Positions 21,191 to 32,700 of a stretch of 64,000 nucleotides of DNA are shown here, one piece after another. This stretch comes from Eurosta solidaginis. Taxonomy: Eukaryota > Arthropoda > Insecta > Diptera > Tephritidae. Under the pieces are notes generated by a model. It was not told the DNA's origin and ran no database searches. It saw nothing but the letters and a program-made list of their open reading frames with translations. Made by a program: the position numbers and the translations under genes. Numbering within the stretch: position 1 is the stretch's first letter; each line of letters begins with the position of its first letter. The stretch covers positions 128,889,689 to 128,953,688 of the forward strand of contig NC_090321.1 of NCBI RefSeq assembly GCF_040869045.1, written 5' to 3'.

Positions 21191-21321
21191 GAAATGCCTT
21201 TAGTTTTTTATTTTGTTGAGATCCTCAAAAGACCTTATAACACAGACATCACCATTATCAACCTTTTTTAGAAGTATTGTGGAATTTCGAATCCATAGGT
21301 ACTTGAATCTTTTCTCTGTTT

Positions 21322-22208
21322 TTACTTTTTGTCTGACATAAACAAATCCCTAGTATATTTGGTAAGGCGATCATTTATGTAGATGTTGTGTTTTTTATCG
21401 CCACTAAAAACAGACGCATTTATCTTTCCTTTACATGTTTTTTTACTCTGCATGATCTTCTTCTTAACATCAAACGAAGAGAGTTTGGCACAAATAATAT
21501 TGTCAACAGTGTTTGATTTTTTAATGCGCTTTACATAACACTTACTAATATCTTCTGCTGAGACAGTGATATTAAGAGCTTCTCTAAATATTCTTTGCAC
21601 ACACTCTCCTACATTTGCATTATCCACGTTAGGTACACCAACTAACTCAATGTCGTTCGCCAGTTGCTTTTGCTCTTTCCAGTTGAGTATACTTTTCAGA
21701 TTGTTTACTTTCATTTTTAGCTTTGAATTTTCTTCTTTTATTTCATTTACTGTCAACGACAGGTAATCGGTGTTCATTTTTTTAATGCAATTATTTCTTC
21801 ATAAAGAAGCTGAAATGTAATTGTTTTGGCGCAAAATTGTGCTTTGCTTGCAGTCGCTTCGTTCGGCTCTTCATAGCTTTGTTGTTTTTATTGCTGTTGT
21901 GGTTTTGTTACATGCTGTTGTTGTTGCATTTGTTTTTGCTGCATTTGGTTTCGTAAGCGAAGTTCTGCATTCTGCTGTTGCTGCGCATCTTTTGTTGATG
22001 GCAATAACAAAGGCTGATTTTGAAGTGATTTGCGCCGAAGAGTATTGCACTTGTCGCATCTGAATTTTATGTTTTCAGCATTCATATATTCAATTTCGTC
22101 TTTTTCAACATTCGCACAAGAATAATGAAAAGAGCTTGCGCAATCAGCACAAGTTACCTTTAAATGATTGTTTCTATCGGTTTTTTGTACACAAACCGAG
22201 CACTTCAT
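21322..22208 (-). pseudogene. LINE-B ORF1: PHD finger, Gln-rich linker, coiled coil and RRM-like end
   Basis: Reading from ATG at 22208, MKCSVCVQKTDRNN, VTCADCASSFHYSC and FRCDKCNTLRR give a Cys4-His-Cys3 PHD-like finger. A Gln-rich stretch follows (MQQKQMQQQQ near 21930). After a frame change between 21888 and 21777 there is a heptad-like segment (LTVNEIKEENSKLKMKVNNL) and a basic C-terminal domain (ELVGVPN, CVQRIFREALNITVSAEDI). The same order of domains is seen in LINE-C ORF1. The protein would package element RNA. The frame break makes it a pseudogene unless the element uses frameshifting. Confidence 0.7.
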
Positions 22209-22433
22209 ATTTAATTTGTTTTTTATTTTTTTAATTTTAATACGGAGCAAAGAAAAATACGTGCGTACCCCACGACACTCAATCTCAATATTTTTCAAAA
22301 AAAAAAAAAACACAAACACCGCCACCAATTTAAATACCCTTTTAAATTTCTGTGGCACGAAGAGCAATTCCATCTTCGAACTTTGCGAACGTTCCCTCGT
22401 TTTATTCGGTTTTTTTGGTGAAGACCCAAAAAT

Positions 22434-23540
22434 TTGCTTAAATGCTTCTGTCCCTCAAAAACGGCCAAGGAAAGGGCAATATCCCGTTGCCCAAAATCCA
22501 AATCAGTTGACCCATTCGCGGAAAAGTTCATCGCGGAAACTGACAGTCTCATGAGATACTGTGCAACATTTAATGAGACACCGATTCAAGGTCACACTGA
22601 ATCGTATTTCATGATCAAGGACAAATCACTAGATGATTGTTGGGCATGGCTTCAATCGGCTTACGATGTGGTATTTTCGATACCAGACGAAAGTTTCCCT
22701 GAATGCTTCAAGTATTCAGTAAAGGCAAACAATGCACTTGCCTTGATACGTATGAAGTGACCAAAGCAAATATTGCCGATCAACTTTTTTTGATCTAAAT
22801 GATGGCAACACCAAGTCCACCACTCCGCGTGGAATAACCCTCGGCTGAGGCAAATATTTACCTCAAAGTCCCAGCATGCGACACGGAGACCTTTTATGGT
22901 GGCTATGAAGAACGGCCCGCTTTTCGTGATATGTTAACAGCGGTGTACATTGACCACCCAAGGCTCTCCCGTGCTCAGAAATTGTACCATCTCCAGTAAA
23001 AAACGCAAGGCAAAGCCGGCTCCATCGTCAACCAATATCCGTAGAGCGATGACAACTTTGACCTTGCCTGGGAAGCTTTACGGTCACTATACGAAAACAA
23101 GCTAAAATCCTTACTGACTCTGGCTACTATTCCATCAGAAACCAGTGAGCTATTTCAGAGATTGCAATATATAATCAACAACTGCTTATAAGTCCTTCAC
23201 TTCCAAGAGGTTACGGCCGACAGTTGAGATCCGATTCTGGTGTACATTTGTTCATCAAAACTACCCGAAACAACCCTGTCATTTTGGGAACAATCTCTCT
23301 CCTCGCGAAGAGATTTACCATCATGGTCACAAATGAACGACTTTCTCAAATCGAGATATGAAGTCGTTGAAAGAGTAAATAGGCTTCAACAAAGCCAAAG
23401 CAAACTAAAACCAGTCGCTCGTCAAAATTATGCGCAAAACCTAATCTACAACAGGACGCAAACCCTTGTGGCAGAATATAAAAAGGAAACTTGCCATTAT
23501 TGCAACTCTCCGCTCCTTATTAGATTCTGTCCATAATTCA
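22434..23540 (+). pseudogene. Pao/BEL gag remnant
   Basis: Fragments across frames show the capsid-type blocks CFCPSKTAKER, ESYFMIKDKSLDDCWAWLQ, then KLPETTLSFWEQSLSSRRD and LPSWSQMNDFLKSRYEVVER near 23260-23370, which are characteristic of the DUF1759-like gag of Pao/BEL elements. A cysteine-containing stretch (ETCHYCNSPL) near 23490 may be the remains of a zinc knuckle. Stops at 22758 and around 23190, and several frame changes, prevent any full product. Confidence 0.75.
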
Positions 23541-23689
23541 AGCGAATGCCTGTGCAAAATCGACACAATTCATAAAACAAGTTAAGCTGTGTACAAACTG
23601 TCTTAACAGCACTCATATCATCAATGAGTGCGCGAGCAAGTGGTCATGTTCGATATGTCATCAACGGCATCACACGCTGTTGCATGCGA

Positions 23690-24336
23690 AACCACAACTT
23701 CCTCGTTCCACTCCGCGAACGAATGCACCAAACATGCAGCACAAAACTGCTGAGTCGACATGTCCCGTTCGAAAAACGCAGAATATCTCCGATTCTAGCG
23801 AGCTACCGTGTTGTTCAAAACACGCACCGGTTCAAGCATTGCGTGCAGCTAATGATAACCAAATTCTCCTTCCTACTCCTATGGTCGCAGTGGAACACGA
23901 AGGGGAATTATTTCAACTGAGGGCTCTTATCGATCAGGGCCCGGAAAGAACTTTCATTTCCCCGAAACTTCAAAAACGGTTGAAACTTCCATTCGAACAC
24001 TCAAAGTTCGAAATCTCTGGTATGGGTGGACAAGTCGTACAAAAGTCCTCCAAGCTTTGTCCTTTGACACTGGTTGCATCCAAGGCCATGAAAAGGATAA
24101 AGGCTCATGCCATTGTGTTGCCGCAACTCACGAAGAATCTGCCAGCAGCCACCATCAGACGCAAAATCTCGGAGCAGTTCAAATTCCTTGAGCTCGCTGA
24201 TCCCAGTTGCCACATATTAGGTCAGACTGACATGGTCATATGCAGCGACATACTTCCACAAATTCTGCTGGAAGGTATAAAAAAGGTGTGCGGCAGCATA
24301 TATGTGCAGCAAACCATTCAAGAAAGAGTTTCCTAA
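23690..24336 (+). pseudogene. Pao/BEL protease region
   Basis: The frame from 23680 contains MVAVEHEGELFQLRALIDQG followed by PERTFISPKLQKRLKLP, where retropepsins of this group have an ALxDxGS(Q)xSFI motif; here the catalytic triplet reads DQG instead of D(S/T)G, so the protease is probably dead. Downstream LSDPSCHILGQTDMVICSDIL-like sequence (LADPSCHILGQTDM) is the typical link to the reverse transcriptase. The frame ends at 24336. Confidence 0.75.
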
Positions 24337-24399
24337 AAAACACTCTCTCGGAAAACTCCGCTGACCCACAGCAGATTTTCGGCATGGAACGAACGCTTC

Positions 24400-25888
24400 A
24401 GAAAAAGGGGAAGTTAGGTACAATGTACAACAATGTGTTGCAAGAATATCTCGATCTTGGTCAGATGGAATCTACCGACCCATGCTAAATAACTTCGAAT
24501 GGGAAAGTCTTCTCATTCTACTTGCCACATCATGCGGTATTCAAACCAGATAAGGTCACCACCAAAGTTCGTGTGGTTTTCAACGCCTCTACAAAATCTG
24601 GGTCAGGAAAATCCCTGAATAACGTGTTATACACTGGTCAAACTCTCCAACCAGATTTCACACTACTAATTCTACAGTGGCGCATGCATAAGTATGTGTT
24701 CAATGGAGACATTGACAAAATGTACCGCCAGATCCTCATACACGAGGACGATAAAGATTTTCAGCGAATCCTATTTCGCAAATCGGCCAACCCTATTGTT
24801 AGCGATTTCAATCTAAAAACGGTTACATTCTGCGTCAACTGTGCACCATATTTCGCTATTCGTACGTTGTATCAAGCATCAGCTGCCACGAGAGCGACAT
24901 TCCCCTTGGCTGCAACAATTCTCAAGATGCAAACGTATGTCGACGACATCCTATCAGGAAGTGCCGCCATCCATAACGCCACTGAATCACTCGTCCAAGT
25001 AATAAAAGCCCTAAAATCAGCCGTTTTCATATTAACGAAATTAATGGCTAATAACCCAGCCATATTAGAACAGTTTCCGAAGGAGTATCTTCTAGACTCC
25101 AACTTCTTAAAATTTGAGAGCACTTCTAATACAAAAACTTTTGGCATTGGATGGAACGCGCTCACGGATAAATTTTCATACACCATACTGCCGGAACACA
25201 CTCAAATGGCCGTCACAAAGCGACAAATTTTATCTTCTGTTGCAAAACTTTTTGACCCAGCAGGATGGCTGTCGCCAGTTATGATCCAAGCCAAGATGCT
25301 TCTCCAAGAAAAATGGCTGGATGGCAACGCCAATGAAAGGATGAAAGCGCAAAGCGCGCAGCATTATCAAAATGGCAACATTTCGCAGAGATCCTGCCAG
25401 GCATTTGCCACATAGAAATCTCTCGATGGGTTAGTGTAGTTCTAGGGCAAGATACCCAAATCCACGGGTTCTGTGATGCCTCGGAAAAAGCATATTGCGC
25501 AGCGGTTTACAGCCGAACACATGTGGGCAACCAAATAAAATCTTCTCTTTTGGTTGCGAAAGGCAAAGTTGCCCCCATAAAAACTGTAAGCTTACCCTGC
25601 TTAGAGCTATTTGGTGCAGTCCTACTCGCCAAACTGGCTTCAACTGTTCGAAAACAGCTCGACTTAGAAGCATGCAACACATTCTTATGGTCAGATTCTG
25701 AAATTGTACTAGCTTGGCTAGAAAAATCTCAATCGACCTGGAAGAATTATGTGGCCAACCGTACCTCTCAAATTCGAGAATACTTTCCTAGCCGCACCTG
25801 GTGCCATGTATCTAGCCAAGACAACCCTGCTTATTTTGGCACACATGGTTGCAAGCCGGATGATTTGGTAGGCTCCTCACTTTGGTGA
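24400..25888 (+). pseudogene. Pao/BEL reverse transcriptase and RNase H
   Basis: The reverse transcriptase starts with LPHHAVFKP and VRVVFNASTKSGSGKSLNN (24522 on), continues with YVFNGDIDKMYRQI and FQRILFRK, and has the catalytic YVDD at 24936-24947, the form usual in Pao/BEL. It runs to KRQILSSVAKLFDPAGWLSP near 25260. RNase H motifs follow out of frame: VSLPCLELFGAVLLAKL and LWSDSEIVLAWLEK (25585-25720), then WCHVSSQDNPAYFGTHGC. There are frame breaks near 24490, 25410 and 25500. The enzyme would copy element RNA in cytoplasmic particles; this copy cannot. Confidence 0.88.
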
Positions 25889-25989
25889 CACGGGCCACAA
25901 TGGATTTCTTGCCACATTTCGGCATGGCCAAAGCAGCGCTACCTCTCCATCCGAGAAACGCAAGGTCGAAGCATATCACGCCCTCGAGG

Positions 25990-26330
25990 AAGAGGCCGAT
26001 ATTCTTCAACGTTTCTCCTCACACTCTCACAACTTACTGAATATCACTTGAAATTTTCTGATTATGAACTGCAATTTTCTTGATTTTATGAGCTCTAACT
26101 TTTCTGTTTTCAACTGTTAGTTTTTTAATTTGAATTGCGACTCTCTCAATATGAAATGAAAATTATGAATATTAATTCAAACTTTCTGAATATGAATTGG
26201 AACTTTCTGAATATCAAATGGAAATTTTGAATATTATTTGTAATTTTCTGTATATTAAATGGAAACTCTGAGTATGAAATGAAACATTCTACATTACGAT
26301 ACAACGAGAAGCATCCAGTAATCCTTCCTC
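25990..26330 (+). repeat. Degenerate AT-rich tandem repeat inside the Pao element
   Basis: Loose repeats of about 20-30 bp built on AACTTTCTGAATATGAATTG (TTCTGATTATGAACTG, TTCTGAATATCAAATGG, TTCTGTATATTAAATGG). It stands where the integrase core should be. A further unit lies near 26834. Origin unknown. Confidence 0.6.
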
Positions 26331-26388
26331 CGGGCTCTAGGCTATGGCAGTTGTATCTAGAGTTTTTACACAAATCGCTTCATCATCA

Positions 26389-26640
26389 ATTCAGTCGACG
26401 CTGGAATGAGGATTATCTGAAGTAACTTCAGAAGCGCTATAAATGGCAAAGGCCACAGCAAAATCTTCAACCAGAGGACCTCGTCGTAATCAAAGAAGAT
26501 TCGCTCCCACCAACCGAGTGGCGTCTGGGACGAATCGAGAACGTTCGCCTCGGCCCTGAAAACCATATTCAGGTTGTAGAGGTTCGCACCCAAAATGGGA
26601 TTGTCATGCGCCCCTTAGTTAAATTGTGCTTTCTTCCGAA
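26389..26640 (+). pseudogene. Pao/BEL integrase C-terminal end
   Basis: FSRRWNEDYLK, a stop, then LQKRYKW, LQPEDLVVIKEDSLPPTEW, RLGRIENVRLGPENHIQ and VEVRTQNGIVMRPLVKLCFL. This is the well-conserved last domain of Pao/BEL integrases, which helps in DNA binding. It is read in one frame apart from the internal TAA. The catalytic core upstream is missing. Confidence 0.85.
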
Positions 26641-26663
26641 TAATTTTTGTAGTTCTCTGAATA

Positions 26664-26791
26664 TTTTTAAGAATTAATGAGCTTAACACCGCTAAATAAT
26701 AATTATTATTATAGTTTTTCCCAACTAAACCAAAATAATAATTAAATAACAGTTATTATTTACCGGTGTTAAGCTCATTAATTATTAAAAA
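26664..26791. repeat. Short inverted-repeat element (hairpin)
   Basis: Arms AATTAATGAGCTTAACACCG (26672-26691) and its exact complement (26764-26783 region) flank about 70 bp of AT-rich sequence; with some mismatches the pairing extends to about 38 bp per arm. It lies just past the integrase end. The size and form fit a MITE; no target duplication is evident, and a structural role at the element's 3' end cannot be excluded. Confidence 0.6.
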
Positions 26792-26797
26792 TCTTAA

Positions 26798-27188
26798 GTA
26801 AAATTGAGCACATCATTAAACATACAAACGTTATCTGAATATGAATTGTAATTTTCGGAAAATGGTGTAAATGGAAATTTAGTATAAAACAACCATAAAA
26901 CGAAGGAAACAGCATAGACACTAAGATCAATTAACCGAGATACCCAGAATTTCAGTGCGAGTGTAAACTCCAGTAAAAGATGCCATTTTGGCTGCTTGGG
27001 CTGAGATGAGCAGTAAAATATGTTACCGTCCAAAGTGGCAATCTTACTTGGGCCTTAATGCATATTTCCGGGAAAATTTTAAATATATAAATTTAGATAT
27101 TGGCAAAAGTACTTAATTATAATAATGTCTTCTGGTTTCCAGACAATTTTCCTAATTAACGATGAGCAGTTATGCATTTTAGTCAGGC
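26798..27188. other. Possible intron next to the SVOP-like exon
   Basis: No clear gene. On the minus strand this follows the splice donor of the exon at 27193-27617, so it would be intron. I looked for the next exon: AAKMASFTGVYTRTEI near 27000-26950 faintly recalls the YVYTPE block of SV2-type transporters, but stops follow at once, and I do not call it. Confidence 0.3.
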
Positions 27189-27192
27189 TTAC

Positions 27193-27617
27193 CTTTTAAT
27201 CAGCGAAAGTATTGCAACGCATCCGGCAAATAGCAAAAACTGCAATGCCATTGTTTTCTTTTTTCCGTGTCGCTTAATCAACGTAATTGTTGAGAATATA
27301 CCAGGAAATTCTGAAAATGTGATCCACAAAAGGTCCATAAAATCCGTTGTATTAAATTTGACACAATCAGTATTTTGCGTTTGGTCTCTATCTTTCAGAA
27401 TCAGCTCGACGGAAATCAGGACTAATCCATAGTAGCAGAAAGCACAGGACACCCACAGGAACCATAGAAGTAATGTTACTTTTCTCAGTTCGGACTTAAG
27501 TAAAGCTCGAATTTGAACCGTTGGACTAATATCATAATCGGCTGCTAAACGACCAGTTACCATTTGGCGGTTATTATCCTTCGCGATCTTGAAAATATTC
27601 GCATAAATAATGAACAT
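27193..27617 (-). pseudogene. Exon of an SVOP/SV2-like membrane transporter (major facilitator family)
   Basis: The minus frame reads NIFKIAKDNNRQM, LLKSELRKVTLLLWFLWVS, CAFCYYGLVLISVELI, DFMDLLWITFSEFPGIF and HGKKKTMALQFLLFAGCVAI. The blocks LLWF..YYGLVL, DxMDLLWxTxxEFPG and (R/K)KKTMA are typical of synaptic vesicle 2-related proteins, covering transmembrane helices in the second half of the fold. The exon ends in AAAAG|GTAAGC at 27193, an excellent splice donor, so the piece came from genomic DNA and not from a processed transcript. At its 5' side I cannot find an AG acceptor in the expected place (the sequence reads TTATTTATG), and no sure neighbouring exon is seen. It is either one exon of a large intron-rich host gene or an orphan exon left by rearrangement; pseudogene is the cautious call. 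Confidence 0.65.
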
Positions 27618-27756
27618 TTTTTTTAAATTTATATGTCAGATAAGTACTTTTGTGCTAAGACTATAAACATTGGGTTCAATAAACATACATTGTATTCCCT
27701 GCTTTGCTTTAACAGGGGCCCCTATTTCAGCTTATTTGTATTCGAATCGGTATAAA

Positions 27757-28737
27757 ACAAGTAAGCAAGTCAAGTTAGGGCAAAACCGAACATTTTTACC
27801 CAGCTGTGTGCTCTCATATACATATTAGGAATACATGCATTACGTGATATGGCTCGTTTTATTGCAAACAGAAGTAGTCCAAAATTTTAATTTTTTGGGA
27901 AACGCAAATGAAGTTTAATTTTTTCATACAGTTTCGTTATCCAAAATAAAATTCAAATACAGCTATCGTGGTACATCTTGGCCCTTTAAGTATTCTCTTT
28001 ATGTATGTTATCATAAACTTACTAGACAACTATTTTTTGGCATCATAAAATCTCGAAATACAAACTTGTATACTCAGCTGAGCAGATCTCACAGAGTGTA
28101 TTAATTTTGTTCGCATAACGGTACCCTGTAACGGCATAAACTAATCGAGATAGATATAGACTTCTATATATCAAAATGAGCCGGGCGAAAATAGAAATTC
28201 ATTTAGCCATGTCCGTCCGTCCGTCTGTCCCTAAACACGATAACTTGAGCAAATTTTGTGGTATCTTAAAGAAATTTGGTACGTAAGTTCCTGGGAACTC
28301 ATCTCAGATCGATATTTAAAATGAACGAAATCGGAATATAACCACACCCATTTTTCAATATCGAAAATTTCGAAAATCCGAAAAAGTGCGACAATTCTTT
28401 ACTAAAGACGGACAAAGCGATGAAACTTGGTAATTGGGTTGACCTTATGACGCAGAATGGAAAATTAGTAAAATTTTGGACAATGGGGTGTGGCGCTGTA
28501 GTAATAAAACAAGTCTTTTGCAATTGTACAGGCCACTCGTCGCCTATCTTTTCGGCAATAAAATCAGAAAAACCGGGATTGCAGAGCAGCAACCAACGAC
28601 GTGGCGTAATATCATTAGTCTTGTTCTGGAATTTACGCGGCTCGAATTCGAAGGTAATTCAAAAGTTTTGCAAGCTTTAATTTGGCAGCTGAGTATTTAA
28701 TGTTCTGTTACACCCGAACTTAGCCTTCCTTACTTGT
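27757..28737 (-). mobile_element. Short two-headed member of the FB family, 981 bp
   Basis: Both ends carry the family head in inverse orientation: ACAAGTAAGCAAGTCAAG at the left and CCTTCCTTACTTGT at the right. Inside are the tail motif ACTCAGCTGAGCAGATCTCA (28072), the line of CGAGATAGATATAGACTTC, the (GTCCGTCC)n tract at 28214-28230 followed by AACACGATAACTTGAG, and the ATATCGAAAATTTCG block. The 130-bp satellite is absent. It is thus a deletion derivative of the arrangement seen at 47308-53795. No coding sequence. No target duplication is visible. Confidence 0.75.
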
Positions 28738-28859
28738 TTGATTTGCATCTGTTTACGATAAAACGTGCGATATAAAAGCTGAAGTATATTACTTATACAC
28801 ATGCAAATATCGACTTCGGTAAGAAGCTATAAAAGACTTCCTCGCACAGAAACAATATT

Positions 28860-29122
28860 GTTACCAAATATGTAATACTCCTATATTGCTAATAGAAAAT
28901 GCTCGCAATGTGTTTTGAATTCGAAATCAAAACAAGACAGCCTATAAAAGTTTTCTGATTGTAACAGCATAAGTGTGACAAGGAAAAATTTAAATTTAGG
29001 TACATTCGATTATTGAATACAAAAACAAAAACGTTTAAACAGCAATATATCGGCACTCTGATGTTTGGGAATGTACCTAGCCTTTTGTAGCAATATAGGA
29101 GTATTACATATATGGTTGTTAC
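28860..29122. repeat. Inverted repeat with 22-bp identical arms
   Basis: TATGTAATACTCCTATATTGCT at 28869-28890 is repeated in reverse complement at 29089-29110, with weaker pairing for another 10 bp. The 200-bp interval has no gene. Possibly a small foldback element. Confidence 0.5.
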
Positions 29123-29299
29123 TAAATGTTGTTGAAATTGGCCCTTTTCTGTTCGAATTTTGTATTGAATATTTGGTGAAAATCTTAACTAAATGTATGT
29201 ACTTTGCACCAACATATCTATGATGGTAGTGCATACACTGCCGGTTTTCAGCAATCACTATAAATTTAGGAAACTTTTTTAAAAAAATGTTGGCGTGAT

Positions 29300-29520
29300 C
29301 GGCAACGAATTTTCCTTAGATTTATATATGCGGCTTTCCATGTCAAGTATTCCATCTCGAGAAACTTGATAACTACAAAATCTACCAAAGTTGGTAAAAA
29401 TGTTGCCATTGTAGGGCGAATCACCTGTGCAAAAGGGGTGGCCAAAATATAAACGGATTGCGGTGATACAGGGTGTTGAAAATTGTCTTTTTCTCCTTGC
29501 GATTCTTTTCAACAAATATT
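29300..29520 (-). repeat. Dispersed repeat shared with 39230-39345
   Basis: The reverse complement contains TTTTGCACAGGTGAT, ATGGCAACATTTTTACC and AACTTTGGTAGATTTTG, which match the plus strand near 39275-39350 over about 90 bp with mismatches. Unknown family; no coding signal. Confidence 0.55.
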
Positions 29521-29589
29521 TAAACCACTAAATTTCAATGTACAAAGAAAGGTTTGGAAGATTATTGTAGTACTTTTTTCGATTTGTAT

Positions 29590-29718
29590 AAGTTAATCGG
29601 GGATTGCCCGTATTGCTTTAAATGTATGAAAACATTTATTTGAAGCAATTTTTAATTTTATAATTTATTTAATAATTTGAGAAAAATTTAAACAACGTGA
29701 CATCAGGACGGACAAGGC
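29590..29718 (-). repeat. tRNA-like repeat, copy 1, distal half
   Basis: The 3' part of a minus-oriented tRNA-like repeat: GGGGATTGCCCGTATTGC, TTAAACAACGTGACATCAGG and so on. It ends at the insertion point of LINE-D; the proximal half resumes at 33040. The last 14 bases (29705-29718, AGGACGGACAAGGC) are the target-site duplicate. Confidence 0.8.
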
Positions 29719-32700
29719 AGCAATCGTGCAGGTCAGGGAAACAGACTCTTAGTCCCTACCTCCGTTTTCACCGTTTGCCAGCACAGAATATATAGGTTTG
29801 CGACATCCGCCCAATGCAGCTCTTGCCTTGGGTGGTGCCACTTTCCTAGATGTTCTGGTCTCCGCGACGGCAACCCCCCGATGGTTTTCATCGCGCCATG
29901 TTGCCAGGTCGCAAACTTAAATCATCCGGGTATCGCAATGCTTGGCCAAGGACGCCCAGTCCCAGGGCAAAACAGCAATTGCGCCCTGGCCTTCCACAAC
30001 CCAGGCGTAGTCACCCGTCACTTACCCCCAGAGTTGCGGCGTCTCCCCTTATGCACTTCAGAATTCTGCAGTTAAATTGTAATGGACTAACTGGGAAGAT
30101 TACGGAGATAGTCGATTTCATGAAGCGGCACAACATTCGCATTGCTGCGATTCAAGAGACTAAACTCACAGCAAGATCTGCATTGCAGACCTGCTCTGGG
30201 TATAATGTCCACAGGAAAGACCGCGAAAGCGGAAATGGAGGCGGCCTCGCGTTTATCATACACCACTCTGTGCAATATTATATATTTGATCCTGGCATCG
30301 ACCGCAGGGACAATGTCTTAGAACGTCAAGTCCTATCTGTCCGGCCAGGTGATGCAAACCTAGAAATCATCAACATCTACATCCCTCCTGCTACCTGTTG
30401 CCCCAGTGGATACTCACTGGCAACAATCGCATTGTCTTAGGCGATTTCAATGCCCATCATGATCTATGACATTCAAACTTGCGAGTGGACAGTAGGGTGA
30501 GATGTTAGCGGATCAAATAGAAGAAACGACGTTCTGCACAATAAACGAAGACACCCCAACCCTATGGCAGGAAGCTGTCACAGTTCGCCAGATATCTCAA
30601 TAGTGAGCACAGAACTCGTAAACTACGTCAACTGGCAGCCGATGGTAACATTGGCATCCGACCACCTGCCCATACTTATTTCGCTTGAGCGTACCGCCGA
30701 CTTCATCGTCACCAAAAAACGCACTTTCATTAACTTCAAAAAAGGAAAGTGGGAAGAATATAAATATTTTACAGACAACCGCTTTGCTGCCCTCCCTATC
30801 CCGACTGATGTCCGCCAAGGGGAGCGTGCTTTCCGTAAGGTCATGGAATCCGCCTCGGCACGTTTCATTCCCGCCGGGGAATTCCCGAAATCCGGCTCCA
30901 CTTCCCGGCTGAGGCCGCAAACTTAGCGAGAGAACGTGACCTTATAAGACAGCTTGATCCAGGCGACCCCCAAATAAGGGATATAAACCAACGCATCAGA
31001 TTGCTTGTGGACGAACACAAGCGGGCGAAATGGGAGGAACACCTAAGAGGTTGTAACCTCTCTACCCTTGTGGGTAAACTTTGGTCCACCGTAAAGTCCC
31101 TATCGAATCCGACTAAGCACAAAGACAAAGTTTCCATCGCCTTTGGCGACAAAGTGCTGTCGGATGCGAAAAAATGCGCGAGCGCTTTCTACCGACAATA
31201 TATAATGCATCCTACGGTCGACAAAGATAGACGGAGAGCCAATAGACACGCACATAAACACAAATTCAGCGCGTCACCAATCACCATCACCGCTAAAGAG
31301 GTTGAGAACGCCATTGGTCGCGCTAAACCATCCAAAGCAGTGGGCCCAGACGGCATAGCCACGCCGATGCTTAAAAGCCTAGGGAAAGAGGGTTTCAAAT
31401 ATTTAGCGCATGTCTTCAACCTGTCTCTTTCCACCTCTGTCATACCCGAGAAATGGAAAATAACCAAGGTGGTCCCGCTACTAAAGCCTGGGAAACCAGC
31501 TAACAGCAGCTAGCCTCTCATTAGCACGGCTTCAGAAAACCCCATAGCACTACCACCGCGCTTAATACCATTAGCACCCAGATAAATTGCGGTTTAAATC
31601 AATACCCCACCAAAGAACAGTACTCGTAGCGCTAGACCTACCAAAAGCTTTTGATACGGTCAACCATGGCTCGTTACTGCAAGACCTGGAAGGGTCTACC
31701 CTTCCCCCATGTCTTTAAAGGTGGACCGCAAATTATCTGGGTGGTCGGCAGGCATCGGTGCAATTCAAAACCAAGGCGAATTAAAAAAGGTGTGGTGTCC
31801 TATCCCCACTTTTGTTTAATTTCTACATATGTAAGCTACCTTCACCACCGGAAGGAGTCACAATCGTTTCCTACGCCGATGACTGCACAATAACGGCCAC
31901 AGGCCCAGGCCCAAAGATCGATGCGTTATGCAATAAAATAAACGGCTACCTCCCTGATCTCTCCAGTTTTTTCGCCTCGCGAAACCTGGCATTATCACCG
32001 ACTAAATCTTCCGCGACCTTATTTACAACATGGACGTCCCAAATGTCGACCATTTTGTACATCCACGTTGATGGCACTACGCTACCGACTGTCCTACACC
32101 CCAAAATCTTGGGTGTGACGTTTGATCAGGATCTACATTTTGGTGAGCACGCAGCCGCAATTATTCCGAGAATTCGGAGCCGTAACAAAATCCTCAAATC
32201 CCTCGCTGGCAGTACCTGGGGAAAAGATAAAGAAACGCTCATGACTACACATAAAGCAATTAGCCAGCCGATTACGTGCTCCGCGTCACCCATATGGTCG
32301 CCAAGCCTAAAAAATACCCACTGGAAGAAACTACAGGCCTGCCAAAATACTGCTCTCAGAATCGCCATGGGCTGTCTTCTTATGTCCCCAGAACACCATC
32401 TGCATAATGAGGCGAGAATACTCCCCATCAGGGAGAGAAATGAGATGCTGACCAAACAGTTCCTGTTGAATACTCAGAAACCTGAGCATCCCAACAGACA
32501 TCTGATTGATGAACCAGCACCGCCTAGGGGCTTAAGGAGTCATCTCCGTAAGCATTTTGAGGAAATACGGCACCTGATAACCCAGCCGTATGAAGCGAAA
32601 AACACAAGCAGGTCCTTGGTGAACTCCATAAACAGGCGTCGGACCTTTATGCCGGGAATTGCCCGGTGAATCCAGTACTTAAAGAAAAGTATCCAAAACT

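Larger units (their letters stand above)
14514..22380 (-). mobile_element. LINE-B: long Jockey/CR1-group LINE split by an RTE element
   Basis: Minus-strand LINE whose parts are collinear: ORF1 with a PHD-type finger (22208-21322), endonuclease start (21190-20933), an RTE insertion (20919-17501), endonuclease end (17487-17089), reverse transcriptase (16830-14945), 3' UTR and a short TAATC-type tail at 14514-14522. Removing the RTE element and one 13-bp duplicate leaves about 4.4 kb, a normal size for such LINEs. Its 3' 1.6 kb is the source of the duplicated LINE-A. The 5' end is approximate; the AT-rich leader ends before the Pao element begins. Confidence 0.8.
22400..26640 (+). mobile_element. 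Degenerate Pao/BEL LTR retrotransposon
   Basis: Gag, protease, reverse transcriptase, RNase H and the C-terminal end of integrase occur in that order on the plus strand with many stops and frameshifts. Most of the integrase between 25890 and 26389 has been lost or replaced by AT-rich repeats. No LTR, primer-binding site or polypurine tract could be recognised at either end. The element is more decayed than the LINEs around it. Confidence 0.85.

Noticed and set aside
21821..22554. Plus-strand frames over 21821-22554
   Set aside because: Antisense to the Gln-rich ORF1 of LINE-B; the hydrophobic runs come from reading CAG/CAA-rich sequence backwards.
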